From: JBEEJL01 sp043744215
GTDB lineage: Bacteria; Pseudomonadota; Gammaproteobacteria; Burkholderiales; JBEEJL01
NCBI GenBank assembly: GCA_043744215.1
Contig: JAYTVC010000069.1
Location: 1-51,665, forward strand
Direction: 5' to 3'
Length of the DNA stretch: 51,665 nt
A program made the translations under genes and the position numbers. The first letter of the stretch is position 1. Each line of letters opens with the position of its first letter. The notes under the pieces were generated by a model. That model did not search any database. It saw only the letters and a program-made list of their open reading frames with translations, and was not told the origin of the DNA. This document shows, piece by piece, positions 1 through 6,811 of the stretch.

Positions 1-1235
1 AACGTATAAACCTGATCAGAGAACGCCAGCGGTGTCGGCATGCGATTGGCCGCCTGTTCGATGCGATCCAGTTCGGCCAGCCATTCCTGCTGCGTTTTAC
101 TTTCCGGTTTTTGCTGCGATTGGATTTCGAGCAATTTCAATTCGCCATAGTGGCGAAATAATCGGGAGCGGATGCGCCACGAATACAAATACGGCGCGGC
201 TTTGAATACGGGAAACAAAATCGCCAGCGCAGGAATCAGCATCACCGCCAAACGATCAAGCAGCGTCGCCGCCCAGAATGGCAAGTAGCGCTGCAAAAAT
301 GGTTTGCCAGATTTGAAATAACGCTCGGCTTCTTTGGAGATGGGAATTTCCACACCGTTGGCTGTCGGGTATTGTCCGGCTTTCTGAAATAATCCTGCGC
401 TGCCATGCACGCCCGTTGCCGCTTGCAACAACAAATCAATCAGTGCCGGATGCAAACTTTCCCGTGCGACCAGCATCGCCGTTGGTGCGACGAGTTGAAT
501 ATCGCGCTTGGGAATATTGTTCTGCAAATCAATCGCGCCCCTCGGCAAACTCAGCACCGACAAATGGGGAAACTGTCTCGCATACGCTTCGGCCTGGTTA
601 AAGTGGAACAACTCGATGCCCGGCGTGTAGAGCATCGCCCACACGGCACCCGATTGCGCCGCGCCCACCACAAATGCCGCGTCAATTTCATTGGCGGCCA
701 TTGCGCCCACAGCGGCAATGCCGCCGAGTGGCGAGAGCACCGTCGGAGCACTATCGATGCCATGGGCCTTGAGTAATTCCAGCGCCAGCATGCGTGTGCC
801 GCTGCCTTCGGGGCCAACGGCAATGCGCTTGCCTTTGAGTTGGTCGAGACTGTCGAGCGGCACAGCAGCGCCGCGATAAAAAATCCACAACGGTTCGGGG
901 TACGCCATACCCAACGCGACGAGGCCGGTCGTGTCGCGGCCATTCACCACACCGCTTTGCACGAAGGCCGCATCGACATTTTGTTTTGGGTCGAGCAGGC
1001 GATTGAGATTATCCACCGCGCCGTTGGTGGGCAAAATATCAAGATTGATTTTGTTGCGCGTGAATTCGTCTTTGTAACGTGCAGCGAAAACCTGATAGCT
1101 GCCCTCGGGCACGCCGGTTGCGAACACCAGAGTTTTAGGGGGCGCGGGTTGCGCGAAGTGATACATCAGCCAGAACGCGGCAATGATCAACGCCAGCATC
1201 GGCACGCCGATGAGCAGCAAATCGCGCCGACGCAT
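1..1235 (-). CDS. TAXI-family TRAP transporter solute-binding protein, membrane anchored (3' end outside window)
   Basis: Reading leftwards from the ATG at 1235 gives 411 codons without a stop, so the C-terminus lies beyond the window. A GGAG lies just before this ATG and an in-frame stop lies a short way upstream. Residues about 5-22 form a hydrophobic anchor. The periplasmic domain then carries TAXI-family stretches such as LVFATGVPEGSYQVF, QNVDAAFVQSGV and GPEGSGTRMLA. A second hydrophobic segment near residues 310-345 is followed by a charged cytoplasmic-looking tail. TAXI proteins normally capture carboxylates for a TRAP permease. No permease gene is visible here, and the double-anchored form suggests a tethered sensor or binding protein rather than a free one. 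The family call is firm, but the ligand cannot be told. Confidence 0.85.
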   Translation of the reverse strand, partial: MRRRDLLLIGVPMLALIIAAFWLMYHFAQPAPPKTLVFATGVPEGSYQVFAARYKDEFTRNKINLDILPTNGAVDNLNRLLDPKQNVDAAFVQSGVVNGRDTTGLVALGMAYPEPLWIFYRGAAVPLDSLDQLKGKRIAVGPEGSGTRMLALELLKAHGIDSAPTVLSPLGGIAAVGAMAANEIDAAFVVGAAQSGAVWAMLYTPGIELFHFNQAEAYARQFPHLSVLSLPRGAIDLQNNIPKRDIQLVAPTAMLVARESLHPALIDLLLQAATGVHGSAGLFQKAGQYPTANGVEIPISKEAERYFKSGKPFLQRYLPFWAATLLDRLAVMLIPALAILFPVFKAAPYLYSWRIRSRLFRHYGELKLLEIQSQQKPESKTQQEWLAELDRIEQAANRMPTPLAFSDQVYT

Positions 1236-1304
1236 TTTCTCCAGCCGGCGCGTGAGTTTGTTGTTGGGATAATTCAGGACGGCTCCAATCTACAAAATAA
1301 CAAT

Positions 1305-1736
1305 CTACAAAATAAAAGGGATGATGGCTTTCGTGCGGGCGCGATATGCGGCATAGCCGGCGTGCGCAGCCAGCATAAACGATTCTTCACGCCGTGCTTT
1401 CAGCCAAAGTACAATAATCAACGCGCACAACAGCCACCATTTCAATGGCTCAAGATACAGCAAACAACATCCCGCCATCGACACCAGCACCGCCAGATAC
1501 ATCGGATGACGCACGTAACGATACGCGCCGCCCGTCACCAATTGTGCGCCCGCTTTCGGTTCCGGACGAATATTAAAGTTGCCCGGTTTGTTGGTGCGCA
1601 GCGCCCACACACCGATGGCGATGCCGGCAAGGATGATCAATGCCGCCGCAACGGGCCACGCAAAATCAACTCTACTCGGCCAGATGATGGCGGTGATCAA
1701 GCCGAATTGCAGCGTAACGAGCAGATTAGAGAACAT
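1305..1736 (-). CDS. Isoprenylcysteine carboxylmethyltransferase-like membrane methyltransferase
   Basis: The 143-residue product has four to five hydrophobic segments. It carries the family signature GGAYRYVRHPMYLAVL at residues 69-84, where the RHPMY segment helps bind S-adenosylmethionine, and the paired glutamates (117-118) with a YAAYRARTKAIIP tail. Bacterial members of the ICMT/phospholipid methyltransferase superfamily methylate lipids or small molecules, and the substrate cannot be inferred. The gene lies upstream of the TAXI gene on the same strand with about 70 nt between them, so the two may be co-transcribed. A copy of the window's recurrent AT-rich motif touches its start codon. 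Confidence 0.85.
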   Translation of the reverse strand: MFSNLLVTLQFGLITAIIWPSRVDFAWPVAAALIILAGIAIGVWALRTNKPGNFNIRPEPKAGAQLVTGGAYRYVRHPMYLAVLVSMAGCCLLYLEPLKWWLLCALIIVLWLKARREESFMLAAHAGYAAYRARTKAIIPFIL

Positions 1737-1767
1737 ATAAAATATTCAATATAATCAATTAGTTATA
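1737..1767. repeat. Recurrent AT-rich intergenic motif, copy 1
   Basis: On the minus strand the sequence reads ATAACTAATTGATTATATT and then GAATATTTTAT, running straight into the methyltransferase ATG. It is almost identical to the copy before asd (48171-48200). Confidence 0.7.
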
Positions 1768-1952
1768 AAATTTCTGTCCATTTGCAGTGCAACTCGTTTC
1801 GGGCGCACGCAACGCTTGCTAGCGACATTGTAAACGCTACCCGACAATGGCAAAGAGTTACACATTGATACAACTTTTTAGTCAACAACGAGGGGTGTTC
1901 TCCGTTATTATCCTCACGTAGGTTTTCTACGGATTAATTCAACGGAGCTATC

Positions 1953-2003
1953 ATGAAAAAAGCACGCAAAGGCAAGCGTAAAGCTAAGCCAGCCGCTAAG
2001 TAA
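1953..2003 (+). CDS. Possible 16-residue highly basic peptide
   Basis: A tiny ORF encodes MKKARKGKRKAKPAAK: nine of sixteen residues are Lys or Arg and none is acidic. ACGGAG precedes the ATG at good spacing. Upstream there is a small stem-loop (CGTAG at 1917-1921 pairing with CTACG at 1927-1931). Downstream, 15 nt after the stop, is a strong intrinsic terminator. This looks like a complete short transcription unit rather than chance. No function is known to me. It could be a peptide gene, a leader peptide without a downstream gene, or a small RNA that happens to contain an ORF. Confidence 0.45.
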   Translation: MKKARKGKRKAKPAAK

Positions 2004-2018
2004 TTAGCAGCCAATAAA

Positions 2019-2059
2019 ACAAAAACCCGGATGCAACGCAAGTTGGTCCGGGTTTTTGT
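2019..2059. terminator. Strong intrinsic terminator, probably bidirectional
   Basis: ACAAAAACCCGGA (2019-2031) and TCCGGGTTTTTGT (2047-2059) are perfect inverted repeats around a 15-nt loop, with T-runs on both strands. It ends the short basic-peptide unit on the plus strand and the SIMPL gene on the minus strand. Confidence 0.85.
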
Positions 2060-2076
2060 TTGCGCAAGTTTCAAGA

Positions 2077-2793
2077 TTATTTTTTCATCGTCAACCAACC
2101 CTGCACACTCAAGAGTAAATTCACCCGTCCACTTTCAATGGGCATATCCGTTTGCGGCATGGCGCTGGCGGCGCGCATGGATTGCATCATCGGTTGCGGT
2201 TCGTTTTGCAGGCGCGCGCTGCCGAGCGTGATTTCGCGCACGGCAAAGTCTTTATAGCCGAGCGATTTCACGGCCGCTTTGGCTTTTTGTTGCAAAGCTG
2301 CGATGCCGCGTTCAATCAATTTGTCTTCTTCGGCTGCGCGCAATTCTGACGACAGCTCAAATGAGTTTTGTGCGATTTGCAGAGTAGAAGATAATTTCCC
2401 CGCCAGTTTTCCCAGTGAGCCAAAATCTTTTGATTTGAGAATCAGCTCCGCGCGCACATGCCAGCCTGTGCGCTTGCCTTTGTTATCGTAAATTTGCGAA
2501 GTGGAATAGCCACCCGACGCGGCCTGCACGCCCGCCGTTGCTTTGGCGTCGGCCAGCGCTTTGGCCAGAAGCTGGTTGGTTTCAGTCGTGAGAGCGGCCG
2601 TGTCCGGCCCTTCCTTGTCGACGGCCATGACAATCACGGCCGTGTCCGGCGCGACGAGCGAAGTAACCGTCGCTTCGAGATTCAGGCCATCCTGCAGCGG
2701 CGGTTTCTCCGGCGTTTGCGCCCAACCTGTGAGTGCGGTGAAGGCAAAACAGCACAGCATCGCGCGAAGAAAAAGGTTTCCGGTGTTCAACAT
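2077..2793 (-). CDS. SIMPL-domain (DUF541) periplasmic protein
   Basis: The ATG at 2793 is chosen because AAGGAGG lies five bases before it; a longer frame to 2829 has no such site. The 238-residue product begins with a signal peptide ending near GWA/QT. It continues as a SIMPL domain: an LNLEATVTSLVAPDTAVIVMAV strand region, a helical stretch rich in Ala and Lys, and a YKDFAVREITLGS segment. SIMPL proteins are periplasmic or envelope proteins, several of them linked to oxidative stress, with no assigned reaction. It is monocistronic and ends at the terminator at 2019-2059. Confidence 0.85.
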   Translation of the reverse strand: MLNTGNLFLRAMLCCFAFTALTGWAQTPEKPPLQDGLNLEATVTSLVAPDTAVIVMAVDKEGPDTAALTTETNQLLAKALADAKATAGVQAASGGYSTSQIYDNKGKRTGWHVRAELILKSKDFGSLGKLAGKLSSTLQIAQNSFELSSELRAAEEDKLIERGIAALQQKAKAAVKSLGYKDFAVREITLGSARLQNEPQPMMQSMRAASAMPQTDMPIESGRVNLLLSVQGWLTMKK

Positions 2794-2952
2794 ATTGGCC
2801 TCCTTGAGTGAGCAGTTATTGTAAAACAAAAAGCCGAAAGCGCGGCAATCAAGGCCCGGAATAACGCGGCTAATGAGGCATTGCGCCAGCGCAGAAGGGA
2901 ATCCAGCCGCTTTTTTTCAAGCTACAAAACCACAAGCGGCAAAACCAAAAGT

Positions 2953-2978
2953 AAAAAGCCCGGCTCGCCGGGCTTTTT
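2953..2978 (-). terminator. Intrinsic terminator after the small membrane protein gene
   Basis: AAAAAGCCCGG and CCGGGCTTTTT form an 11-bp perfect stem around a CTCG loop. It lies 30 nt past the stop of the gene ending at 3009 and could work on either strand. Confidence 0.85.
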
Positions 2979-3008
2979 GGTTTGATGTGATGGCAACCGT
3001 CAGCCGTG

Positions 3009-3344
3009 TTACATGCGCGACATGGCCGAGCGGCGCTTGGCTGCGTAAATATTGCCCGCCGGGTTTTTCGGGTGGAATAAGGCGCGGTCGTGGTATTGCA
3101 CGCGGGGTATATCGTAAAGTTTGGCCAGTTGTTCGCGGCGCATCGTATGCGTTGCGTCAGCTTTTTTGGGCAACGTTAAACGGGCGAGTAAAAATATGTT
3201 AACCAGAATGAAGGGGAAGCCGAGAAACTCCAGCGCCGGGAAAACCCCGCGCGGAAACAGCGTCAGCGCCGTGACCAGAATCGCGAGCATCACCGCCCAG
3301 GTAAAGGCGAGTAATCCGGTAGTGAAATGTTTGTCCCTGTCCAT
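3009..3344 (-). CDS. Small membrane protein, tandem paralogue A
   Basis: The 111-residue product has two hydrophobic segments (about 10-30 and 38-57) and a polar basic tail ending AAKRRSAMSRM. It aligns without a gap to the next gene upstream (3421-3765). Both start MDR, share an FPR at 30-32, LGFPFI at 41-46, FLLARLT at 51-57, and an LAKLxDxPxVQYxD segment at 73-86. I chose the ATG at 3344 because this makes the two proteins align from residue 1; the frame runs further upstream without match. I do not recognise a family. It is probably an inner-membrane protein. Confidence 0.7.
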   Translation of the reverse strand: MDRDKHFTTGLLAFTWAVMLAILVTALTLFPRGVFPALEFLGFPFILVNIFLLARLTLPKKADATHTMRREQLAKLYDIPRVQYHDRALFHPKNPAGNIYAAKRRSAMSRM

Positions 3345-3420
3345 GGAGCCAATATAACAAACGGCGCAAAAAATGCTGTGAACCAGTTCGCAATTTTGAT
3401 GCAACAGGACAAGTAAATGA

Positions 3421-3765
3421 TTATGGATGCTGCAGGTGCGATGCCGCCGCTTTGCGTTTAGCCAAAAAATAATCGGCCCGCGCATTTTTCCGGCGGCGCG
3501 TTTCGAGGTCGTTGTATTGCACATGGGGCAGGTCGTGAAGCTTGGCCAGCGTGTCGGCATCCGGCGCATGATAGCCGTCGTGATGTTCTTCGGTGGTGAG
3601 GCGGGCGAGCAAAAACAAAGTGGCAAAAATAAACGGAAAGCCGAGGATCTCTATTGTCGGCAAAAAGCTGCGGGGAAATTCGGTAAAAGTCGCTACCAGG
3701 ATCACCAGCAAGGCAACCCAGCAGACTGCCAGCCATCCGGTTACGTGATAATGATTGCGATCCAT
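3421..3765 (-). CDS. Small membrane protein, tandem paralogue B
   Basis: The 114-residue product is the paralogue of the downstream gene: I count 31 identities in the first 57 residues. It has the same two membrane segments and a histidine-richer linker (EEHHDGYHA, residues 59-67), followed by the shared LAKLHDLPHVQYND block and a Lys/Arg tail. The gap to paralogue A is 76 nt, so they may be one transcript. Function is unknown. A diverged form of the recurrent AT-rich motif lies directly before the ATG. Confidence 0.7.
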   Translation of the reverse strand: MDRNHYHVTGWLAVCWVALLVILVATFTEFPRSFLPTIEILGFPFIFATLFLLARLTTEEHHDGYHAPDADTLAKLHDLPHVQYNDLETRRRKNARADYFLAKRKAAASHLQHP

Positions 3766-3767
3766 AC

Positions 3768-3786
3768 TTCAATATAGTCAATTTTT
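3768..3786. repeat. Recurrent AT-rich motif, diverged copy
   Basis: On the minus strand AAAATTGACTATATTGAAG precedes the ATG of paralogue B. It differs from the consensus by one base in the TTGATTATATTGAA core. Confidence 0.5.
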
Positions 3787-3795
3787 CGCAAAATA

Positions 3796-4329
3796 CTACG
3801 GGTTGTTGTTTTTGCTGGCCGGCAACAGTAAGCCGGCCTGAGTCAGCAAAGCATTCACCAACGTCGATTCGCGCTTGTAAAATCCTTCGGTGTGAAACGT
3901 TTCTTCCAGCATGAACATTTCATAATCGAGATGATGGCAAAGCTCGTGGATCAGGGTGCGCAAAAAAGTCTTGAACGCGACGACTTTTTTCAGCTCAGCT
4001 GTGCGCATCCAGATGGAGATGTGCGCGGTTTTGCCTTCGTCTTCTGGTTCGTACAATCCGTGTAACTCACCATCGCTATCTTTTGGCCGCGTGGCCAGCA
4101 CGCTGACGCGCAAGGGCGGAACCTTATAACCTGAAACCAAATTATCCATAATGTTTTTGCAGCTTACTTCCACCTCGGGGCGTAATTCTGCCAGCAATTG
4201 CCGTTGCAATTGCGTAATCAACGCACCGACCATCACGCCATCGGGAATCGCCAGTGATTCGATCGAATCACTTTTGCGATAGGTGCGTTTGCGCGTGGCA
4301 CTCAGGTTGTTGTAGTAGGCGAATGGCAT
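3796..4329 (-). CDS. Putative zinc metallopeptidase-like protein (HExxH)
   Basis: The 177-residue protein has no signal peptide. It contains HELCHH at 128-133, a HExxH zinc signature followed by LDYE, and a further His-Glu pair in FHTEGF (146-148) that could supply a third ligand. The N-terminal part (about 33-80) looks helical and then beta-rich (PPLRVSVLATRP). The layout resembles SprT-like or minigluzincin-type cytoplasmic proteins, but I cannot name the family with confidence. It lies between the small membrane protein pair and the divergent GST gene. Confidence 0.7.
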   Translation of the reverse strand: MPFAYYNNLSATRKRTYRKSDSIESLAIPDGVMVGALITQLQRQLLAELRPEVEVSCKNIMDNLVSGYKVPPLRVSVLATRPKDSDGELHGLYEPEDEGKTAHISIWMRTAELKKVVAFKTFLRTLIHELCHHLDYEMFMLEETFHTEGFYKRESTLVNALLTQAGLLLPASKNNNP

Positions 4330-4485
4330 GGCGTGATTTTATATTTTTTTCTGCTTGAATAACCACAAAACATGACGGGGAATAGGGCTGTAATAATAAA
4401 ATGAATAAAATATGGTATAAAGTTTTTGCGTTTTCGCGCGACTAAGGTTTGCGTAACATCCTCAACCACTCTTCAGGAGCCTTCC

Positions 4486-5094
4486 ATGAAACTATATTAT
4501 TCCCCCGCCGCTTGTTCCCTCGCCTCGCACATCGCCCTGCACGAAGCGGGTTTGACGTTTGATACTGAAAAAGTCGACCTCGGCAGCCACAAAACCGCCA
4601 GCGGCGAAGACTTTTATAAAGTGAATTCTAAAGGTTACGTGCCCGCCATAAAACTGGCAGACGGCAGCCTGCTCACCGAAGGCGGCGCGATTCTGCAATA
4701 CATCGCCGACCAAAAACCTGATAGTGGTCTGGCACCCAAAAACGGCACCATGGATCGCTACCGCTTGCAGGAATGGCTCACCTTCATCGGCACCGAAGTG
4801 CACAAGCCGATGGGCTCACTGTTCAACAAAGCCATGCCTGAAGAAACCAAAATCGCTACCCATGCGCTGATTGGCAAACGTCTGGATTACGTCGAAGGCG
4901 AATTGGCGGGTAAACAATATTTAACGGGCGACAAGTTCACTGTGGCCGACGCGTATTTATTTACCTGCACCAACTGGGGCAATTTTGTCGGTTACGATTT
5001 GGGCAAGCGCGAGAATCTCAAAGCGTATATGGGCCGTGTCGCGGCACGCCCGCATGTGCAAGCTGCGTTGAAGGCAGAAGGGCTTGTTAAGTAA
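4486..5094 (+). CDS. gstA: Glutathione S-transferase, beta class
   Basis: The ATG at 4486 follows CAGGAGCC and gives 202 residues, close to the usual size of bacterial beta-class GSTs. The thioredoxin-like N-terminal domain starts MKLYYSPAACSLASHIAL, with the class-defining Cys10. It also has the glutathione-binding region KGYVPAI and TEGGAILQYIAD around 50-75. The all-helical C-terminal domain has the LTGDKFTVADAYLF motif. It conjugates glutathione to electrophiles in the cytoplasm. The gene is monocistronic with its own terminator; a TATAAA-like box lies about 70 nt upstream. Confidence 0.93.
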   Translation: MKLYYSPAACSLASHIALHEAGLTFDTEKVDLGSHKTASGEDFYKVNSKGYVPAIKLADGSLLTEGGAILQYIADQKPDSGLAPKNGTMDRYRLQEWLTFIGTEVHKPMGSLFNKAMPEETKIATHALIGKRLDYVEGELAGKQYLTGDKFTVADAYLFTCTNWGNFVGYDLGKRENLKAYMGRVAARPHVQAALKAEGLVK

Positions 5095-5118
5095 GTATTT
5101 GATTGTATTGAATAATTT
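5091..5118. repeat. Recurrent AT-rich motif, copy after gstA
   Basis: TATTTGATTGTATTGAATAA overlaps the gstA stop codon and runs to the terminator stem. This copy is unusual in lying behind a gene rather than before one. Confidence 0.5.
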
Positions 5119-5142
5119 GGCCGCCTCGCGCGGCCTTTTTTT
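5119..5142 (+). terminator. Intrinsic terminator of gstA
   Basis: GGCCGC (5119-5124) pairs with GCGGCC (5130-5135) and is followed by seven Ts. Confidence 0.85.
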
Positions 5143-5147
5143 CGCCC

Positions 5148-5187
5148 ACAGAACGAACGTTCTTGACAACAGAACGTTCGTTCTGTA
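5148..5187 (+). promoter_or_regulatory. Self-complementary LexA-type operator overlapping the repressor's promoter
   Basis: Two oppositely oriented copies of a 16-bp element, ACAGAACGAACGTTCT and AGAACGTTCGTTCTGT, are separated by TGACAAC. A near-consensus promoter sits inside: TTGACA, a 17-base spacer that is almost exactly the second element, then TAACGT. A repressor bound here would cover the -35, the spacer and the -10. The site is unlike the CTGT-N8-ACAG box of Escherichia coli LexA. The close fit to the next gene's promoter points to autoregulation. Confidence 0.8.
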
Positions 5188-5198
5188 ACGTAGGCGTC

Positions 5199-5774
5199 AT
5201 GCAAAACGACATCACCAATCTTGCCAAGCTGCAAGACTATTACGCCAAACATTGGACCATTCCGTCCTATTCCACGTTGGGCGAATTGTGGGGTGTGCGC
5301 GCCAAATCATGGGTGGCCAAACTCGTTAAAGAATTAAGCGAGCAAGGCTATCTTGAAATGACGCCCGAAAAACGCCTCAAGCCCGGCGCGAAATTTTTTG
5401 AGCGCCCCATGGTCGGCAACGTGCGTGCCGGCCTGCCCAGCGCGGCGGGCGACATGCCGCACGAAGCGATCACCATTGATTCCTTTCTTATCGACAAACC
5501 CTCCAACACCGTGCTCATCAAAGTGCGCGGCGATTCCATGATTGACGAGGGCATCCGCGACGGCGATTTTGTCGTCACCGAAAAACGCCACACCGCCAAC
5601 CTGGGCGATGTGGTTGTCGCCATTGTCGATAACGAATTTACCGTCAAATATTTGGCCAAAGACAAGTCAGGCTATTTTCTTAAAGCCGCCAATCCAGCGT
5701 TTGCACCGATACGTGCCAAAGGCCAGTTGGAAATTTTCGGCGTCGTTATCGGCATGTTTCGCAGGAATCGTTGA
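5199..5774 (+). CDS. LexA-type self-cleaving SOS repressor (atypical, short)
   Basis: The 191-residue product has a winged-helix-like N-terminal region (about 1-60, YYAKHWTIPSYSTLGELWGV) and a C-terminal S24 autopeptidase domain. The Ala77-Gly78 cleavage pair lies in NVRAGLPSA. The catalytic serine is Ser113 in VRGDSMIDEGI, and the base is Lys150 in NEFTVKYL. It therefore should cleave itself when stimulated by RecA filaments. I placed the start at the ATG after GTAGGCGTC; an upstream in-frame TTG lies in the promoter and would disrupt it. The N-terminal domain is diverged from standard LexA. No imuA/imuB/dnaE2 or recA lies nearby, and no phage genes flank it, so it is a free-standing regulator. 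LexA2-like is a reasonable label. Confidence 0.85.
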   Translation: MQNDITNLAKLQDYYAKHWTIPSYSTLGELWGVRAKSWVAKLVKELSEQGYLEMTPEKRLKPGAKFFERPMVGNVRAGLPSAAGDMPHEAITIDSFLIDKPSNTVLIKVRGDSMIDEGIRDGDFVVTEKRHTANLGDVVVAIVDNEFTVKYLAKDKSGYFLKAANPAFAPIRAKGQLEIFGVVIGMFRRNR

Positions 5775-5928
5775 GATTCCGATTGTCAGGGTTGGTTTTT
5801 CAGTAACAGCAAAGCTCAACACCAAAGCTCAACACCAAAGCTAAATCGAAAAAAGTAGGTTCCCTCCCTTTCAAGGGGAGGGGTAGGGTGGGGATGGGTG
5901 TCGTTACAGTAATAGCAATTGTGCATTG

Positions 5929-6012
5929 GTAGGGTGGGCACTGCCCACCATAACGCGTTCAATTTTCCACTCTGTTCATTCAGCGAAATAGTGGGCAGCG
6001 CCCACCCTACAT
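5929..6012. repeat. Dispersed repeat family A, full copy (about 83 bp)
   Basis: The element starts GGTAGGGTGGGCACTGCCCA and ends with the inverted form GTGGGCAGCGCCCACCCTAC. It matches 8874-8956 along its whole length, including the middle TGTTCATT stretch. Terminal inverted repeats around a conserved centre suggest a MITE-like mobile element. The rest of 5775-6021 holds a short CAACACCAAAGC direct repeat and a CTCCCTTTCAAGGGGAGGG palindrome, related to sequence at 6716-6770. Confidence 0.75.
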
Positions 6013-6021
6013 TTTTGTTTG

Positions 6022-6612
6022 CTAAAACCCCGATCCCGGCTGCGCCAGAAAACTCATTTCTTCCGCCGTTGAAGCGCGATTGAGCGCCACATTACGATGC
6101 GGAAAACGCCCGAAGCGCTTCACCACATCATGATGCCGCCGCGCGTAATCCAGATAGCCATCAAAGCCGGCGTTTTGCTTTGCCAACGCAGAAAACAATT
6201 CCAACGCCTGTTGCTGCATCAGCAAATCTTCACTGTGCTCAAACGGCAAATAAACAAACAACCGCTGAATCGGCAACAAAACCGCATCCAGTTTTTTTGC
6301 CACCGCTGTTTGTGCATGCGCAAGCGCCTGCGCATCGGTTACAAATGCGCGGGCCGTGTTGCGAAACAAATTACGCGGAAACTGATCCAGCAGAATAATC
6401 AGCGCAAGCAGACCATGAGGCTGCGCTTCCCATTCACGTAATTCACCGCGCGCGGCGGCATCGTGCAAAGACGAAAAGCGGGCGCGAATTTTTTCATCAA
6501 AATCAAAATTTTTCTGAAACCATTCCTTGCGTGGATTGCCATACTGCGCACTACCTGGCGCGCTGAACCAGAAGTCGAGCACGGATTGAGTTTGGAGTGT
6601 TTGCGTATCCAT
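6022..6612 (-). CDS. DUF924 family protein
   Basis: The 196-residue protein begins with the family pattern SVLDFWFSAPGSAQYGNPRKEWF. It has the central LIILLDQFPRNLFRNTARAF block (about 90-112) and a late FGRFPHRNVALNR motif. DUF924 proteins are all-helical cytoplasmic proteins of unknown biochemical role, common in Proteobacteria. Length is normal for the family. The gene stands alone between two repeat-bearing gaps. Confidence 0.9.
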   Translation of the reverse strand: MDTQTLQTQSVLDFWFSAPGSAQYGNPRKEWFQKNFDFDEKIRARFSSLHDAAARGELREWEAQPHGLLALIILLDQFPRNLFRNTARAFVTDAQALAHAQTAVAKKLDAVLLPIQRLFVYLPFEHSEDLLMQQQALELFSALAKQNAGFDGYLDYARRHHDVVKRFGRFPHRNVALNRASTAEEMSFLAQPGSGF

Positions 6613-6811
6613 GGTTTTATTTTAGACGGCGGCGCGTGTTTTTGCCGAAAGTTCCGCGTCAGGTAGCCTATCGGTAACCTGCGTTCTGCGACTGTTTAGC
6701 AACAACATATTATCAACACCAAAGCAAAATAGAAGAAGGAAATCGCCTTCCCTTGAAGGGCAAGAGACTTGATTTATAGATCAGCGCAAGCTTTTTCGAT
6801 AAAATTATACG

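Noticed and set aside
840..1754. 304-codon plus-strand frame over the TAXI and methyltransferase genes
   Set aside because: Lies opposite two well-supported genes and shows no motif or ribosome-binding site.
3009..3765. Toxin-antitoxin pair
   Set aside because: The two proteins are paralogues of each other with the same topology, which does not fit a toxin and its antidote.
5148..5774. Prophage repressor interpretation of the LexA-type gene
   Set aside because: No integrase, structural or lysis genes nearby; housekeeping genes on both sides.
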